From Allium sativum (Eukaryota; Streptophyta; Magnoliopsida; Asparagales; Amaryllidaceae), in the NCBI GenBank assembly GCA_030737875.1, contig CM060915.1, positions 361,457,863 through 361,521,862 of the forward strand: a stretch of DNA of 64,000 bases, in the 5' to 3' direction. A program made the translations under genes and the position numbers. Shown here in pieces: positions 60,692 to 64,000 of the stretch. The notes below the pieces were generated by a model. It saw only the letters and a program-made list of their open reading frames with translations. It was not told the DNA's origin and did not search any database. Within the stretch, counting starts at the first letter, position 1. Every line of letters begins with the position of its first letter.

Positions 60692-60750
60692 TAGGACTTT
60701 ACTAGTCCTATCTCTAATGAGCGACTCGCCTTAGAATACTACTGATTCTA
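60692..60750 (-). promoter_or_regulatory. Tandem hairpins after the primer site of H
   Basis: On the minus strand hairpin 1 is TAGAAT/ATTCTA with loop CAGTAGT (60750-60732). Hairpin 2 is TAGGAC/GTCCTA with loop TAGTAAA (60710-60692). Compared with C, a G-C pair has become A-T in one stem and a T-A pair has become C-G in the other. Confidence 0.65.
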
Positions 60751-60800
60751 TTTTGACGAAGTGTTTAATGTGTTAGACTCCAGAACTAAGGTTAACCAAA

Positions 60801-60812
60801 GCTCTGATACCA
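60801..60812 (-). promoter_or_regulatory. Primer binding site of H (tRNA-iMet)
   Basis: The minus strand has TGGTATCAGAGC after the LTR end and two bases (GC). Confidence 0.92.
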
Positions 60813-60814
60813 GC

Positions 60815-63800
60815 TGTGACGATCCCAAAACCCCGTGACACGGTGTTAAGGATAATCATTGGAATATAACACATTAATCATCATTAGCAGATCACAGACA
60901 ATAGCATAAACAGAAAATAGAATAATTTACACACATATGACAGCGGAATCATATAGATATCATCACATCAGAGAAGCACAGTACTGGATACAACTTAGTG
61001 CATAATGATACATAATCAGTCGCCATCGCCCGAGGCAGAATCATACATAAAGAGTACACAAAAGGAATATCAGTCTACATCGCCAATGGCGGAATCATAA
61101 TATAGATACAATAATGGCGGAGAAAATCCAAGTCAGCACGGTGTAGTCAAGCCTCGCCATGAGCCAAAAGGTGCGTCAGAAACCTGTAACTAGGCTGCCC
61201 GTGTGAAAATAAGGGCACCCGAGTTTGCAAGGTGAAACAAACTACGAGTCAGTCATGGGACTGGTATGAGAAATCTACTCAACTTATTAACAACAATAAT
61301 AAGGCAAATCAAAGGACCACGCCACTTTCGCGGAACGGGTTTACTCCAATGAGTGCTAGTGCATGAAATAAAGTAAATGATTAAATCAACGCAATGCTTT
61401 TTATAAAATGAAGCCATTATAAGACTCAGGTCCCATCACACAATGCAACGCAAGCCGGAGGATAGAGTTTTTACCTTATAATGGCCAAAGATGCTTCATA
61501 CGAATAAAACAAAGGCGTTTGATATTATTACTAGTGCATATATGTTTCAAAAGCAAATTCAATCATAAATATCAATCCTAGGCGGCATAGCTACCATCTA
61601 CTATGTCGTCGTACTAGTAATACAATCACATCCGCAAATTTCGTATTGGAAATTGGATTCCTTCATGAGTCGAGGCAAGGGGCAAGCTCCTCTCCGATTC
61701 GAGACACTCTAGCAAATGCCTCGGGACCGCACACAACAATCCCCTGGATCCTCCAAGGCCGGTCCTCTCTTACTTTTGAGGATTAGTTATTCCTGAACAC
61801 ACGTTTCCCGGTCCTTACAGACCTATAATCGAGGCGCCTCGCATTCCAACAACCACACAGGTGAAAAGTAGATATAAATGTCAGGGCTGGGAGGTCACTG
61901 ACACCACCATAGCTAGAAAGAAACGTCATGCACTCCTTGGGTCCTTCTCCCGTTTTTCACTCATACCGGGGTGTGAGGCTCGCGAATTCACGTTATACAC
62001 AAAGCTGCGTCACACAGACCATGCTTTGATCATCAACCACAAGACTTTGCTTTGCAACAGAAGCCTTGATCATATGCCACTCAGGCGTGCCACACAGGCA
62101 ATCCACTCCATGCGACCGATTTCTGTCAATACATAACCTCTGAGCTCGTACGTCTCAGAGAAGGGCGTTAAGCAAGAGAATAAATTCTCTGCCGCCAAAC
62201 AGATATATATTTAACAGAGATCAATCAACACAGAACAAAATCCAATGTCAGACACACAGTCCATTTACAAGTCCGTTCTGGGTCTGAACGAAACCGGAGG
62301 CACCAATTCCTCGCATATCCGTACAATCAACAATATGTTTGGACGGCTACTACTTCAATTCCTTCATGGTAGCTACTCCAATCACGAGTATCAGTAGCGC
62401 CCATCCATCCAATGTGGAGATCGTCGGTCTTCAACCGTCTTCGACTCTTCGACTTCTCAACGTCGATCGATTATTTGAAATGAGGTAAACTCGGCCTTTT
62501 CAAATAACCCACGTATATTTAGATTTTCAAATCAATTATTCACATGGTTGGACTATTCAACATTCGCATTTCAGTTATTTAGCTATAATTTTCACGTCAA
62601 ATACATTCAACCATCACATATCAAGCAAACACAACAAAATTGGTTTATTTCCACTCTATATCGTCTATAGTATTTTATAACGATATATTGCCATTTTTAT
62701 TTAATTTAAAACGGCCATATTTAATTAAACGACGTTTCAGGTCGTGTCGATGCACCGGCGCTGCTTTCCACTAATTTTGTTTTACACATATAGGAAAATC
62801 TAACCGTTGGAACTTCACAAATTTTACATCATTAGGAAGGTCATTTCAAAACGAATCCAACGGTTTCAGTTTTGGGAAAATCCGACGGTCGGATTTTCCA
62901 CACCAACCATTTGAAGTTACGATTTCAATTTACGAACTATAGCGTTGTTATTCGATTTAATTTAATTATATTTATATATATATATATAAATATAATCGTT
63001 TCTGGCGCTGTTTTTCTTCAGTTTTGAATTAAACATTCCAGACAATCCAACCGTCGGATCCTCACAAAGTTGGTGCCGTTGGAAAGATATTTCCAAGGCG
63101 AACCCAACGGTTGAGGTTTCGGGAAAATCCAATGGTCGGATCTTCCGCACTAGTCGTTTGAAATCACGGTTTCAAAATATGAACTGCACGACCACGTTTC
63201 GCTTTAATTCTATTTATATTTATATATTTATATAAATATAGCTCATTCAAAAATTCCTATATCGTTTCCACTTCAATTATTTCACTAACGCCTTTAAATT
63301 TTGGAAAATTTCGCCATAACCTCCTTTGTACGGGAGGGTCTGGGAAAATTCCCAAATAGCCACACGGGCGTCTCATATCAAAAAGAAAAAGAAAAAGCCA
63401 AGCGGCTAGCCAACAGGCTCATAAAATCATCACCCAAACAAAGCGGTAAATGTGTACCTATTTGTCGGGCACAAAATTCTATTTCTCTTCTCTAGCCCCT
63501 TTTGCTTTAACCTGTTCAATAGATATGCATGTACATATATACAATTTCTAACATTTATCATTTTCCATTCCATTTCATATTTGATTTGCTTTGGTTTAAA
63601 AACACCATTCATTCTAATATCGCATGCATAGGCTAAAATCATATCATTAGCTAGTTAATGTATATTTCAACTCATGCACGTTTATTTGAACAAGTGGCTA
63701 TTTTTAACACTTCACATTTCAAAGATGATGATTTTGGCGAACTAAAATAGATTTCAACACATGACTATTTTATTTAGTTCCTATGCATGTTAAAAATAAT

Positions 63801-64000
63801 ATTTCTATCACAAATATTTATTTCAACGTCCGCATATCTTTAGCATATCTCACATATGATAAAAATGATATTTTTATCATTTATAATATTTATTCAACAA
63901 ATAGATGTTTCCACACTTCATAGTTTCAATAAGAATGTAATTTTTATTGTTCGATCTTTTTATTCAACACATGAATATTTCCACTACACACACTTCTCAA
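60815..64000 (-). repeat. Element H 5' LTR, first 3.19 kb in plus-strand order
   Basis: It aligns with 50828-54013 with about 29 substitutions and a small TA-repeat length change. Most differences are C/T or G/A. The promoter and leader part of this LTR lies beyond the window end. Confidence 0.92.

Larger units (their letters stand above)
60558..60814 (-). promoter_or_regulatory. H leader between primer site and gag, with splice acceptor
   Basis: On the minus strand the sequence after the primer site holds the two hairpins and then tgactttttcgttgcttatacAG, a strong splice acceptor ending at 60568, only about 10 bp before the gag start position. An RNA spliced from the LTR donor to this site would lose the primer site and hairpins. 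Confidence 0.55.
50828..64000 (-). mobile_element. Element H: Tekay/Del-like chromovirus (runs out of window)
   Basis: On the minus strand it has a 3' LTR (50828-56211), an internal region (56212-60814) with one long gag-pol frame ending in a chromodomain, and a 5' LTR that starts at 60815 and is cut by the window end. The full length would be about 15.4 kb. About 29 differences in the 3.19 kb of LTR that can be compared give about 0.9%. The left flank is AATTC (50823-50827); the right copy is not visible. LTRs of 5.4 kb are long even for Tekay, which is known for long LTRs. Confidence 0.92.

Overview
The window looks like plant nuclear heterochromatin, probably from a flowering plant. It is a stack of LTR retrotransposons inserted into one another. 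It carries Ty3/gypsy polyproteins of two plant lineages (Tat-like and Tekay/Del-like chromovirus), tRNA-iMet primer binding sites and plant-type splice sites, and I found no host gene I can name. All boundaries were read by eye from terminal TG...CA motifs, paired LTRs, primer sites, polypurine tracts and 5-bp target duplications.

Layout, with letters for the elements. E (1-2806, minus strand) is part of an LTR inserted into the 5' LTR of D. D (plus strand) is a non-autonomous element: 5' LTR remainder 2807-5773, a 1.0-kb internal region 5774-6808, and a 6.1-kb 3' LTR split into 6809-6944 and 35457-41397. The split is caused by A (6945-35451, plus strand, target duplication ATATT), a Tat/Retand/Grande-like element with 755-bp LTRs, a broken gag-pro-pol and a multi-exon antisense gene. 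A is itself interrupted by C (19335-34160, minus strand, target duplication TTCAC), a non-autonomous element with 6.8-7.0-kb LTRs around only 1.03 kb. D sits in F (41398-42923, minus strand, LTR part). Then comes about 4.1 kb of non-LTR sequence (42924-47010) with a fold-back element and short tandem repeats. G (47011-50827, minus strand, LTR part) follows, interrupted by H (50828 to beyond the window, minus strand), a Tekay-type chromovirus with 5.38-kb LTRs and an uninterrupted 1,386-codon frame whose likely start codon is mutated.

LTR divergence counted by eye agrees with the nesting: roughly 3% for D, about 0.4% for A, about 0.3% for C; H is about 0.9%.

How the parts may work together: C and D lack gag and pol but share with H the tRNA-iMet primer site, the polypurine tract, the LTR start and a pair of hairpins just after the primer site whose stems covary. 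The simplest reading is that C and D are satellites moved by an H-like chromovirus. The LTRs of H, D and E each contain a good splice donor after a GC-rich leader, and H has a matching acceptor just before gag. Splicing would remove the primer site and hairpins from the translated RNA, leaving only unspliced RNA fit for packaging. That model, the hairpins and the antisense gene of A are the most interesting content here.
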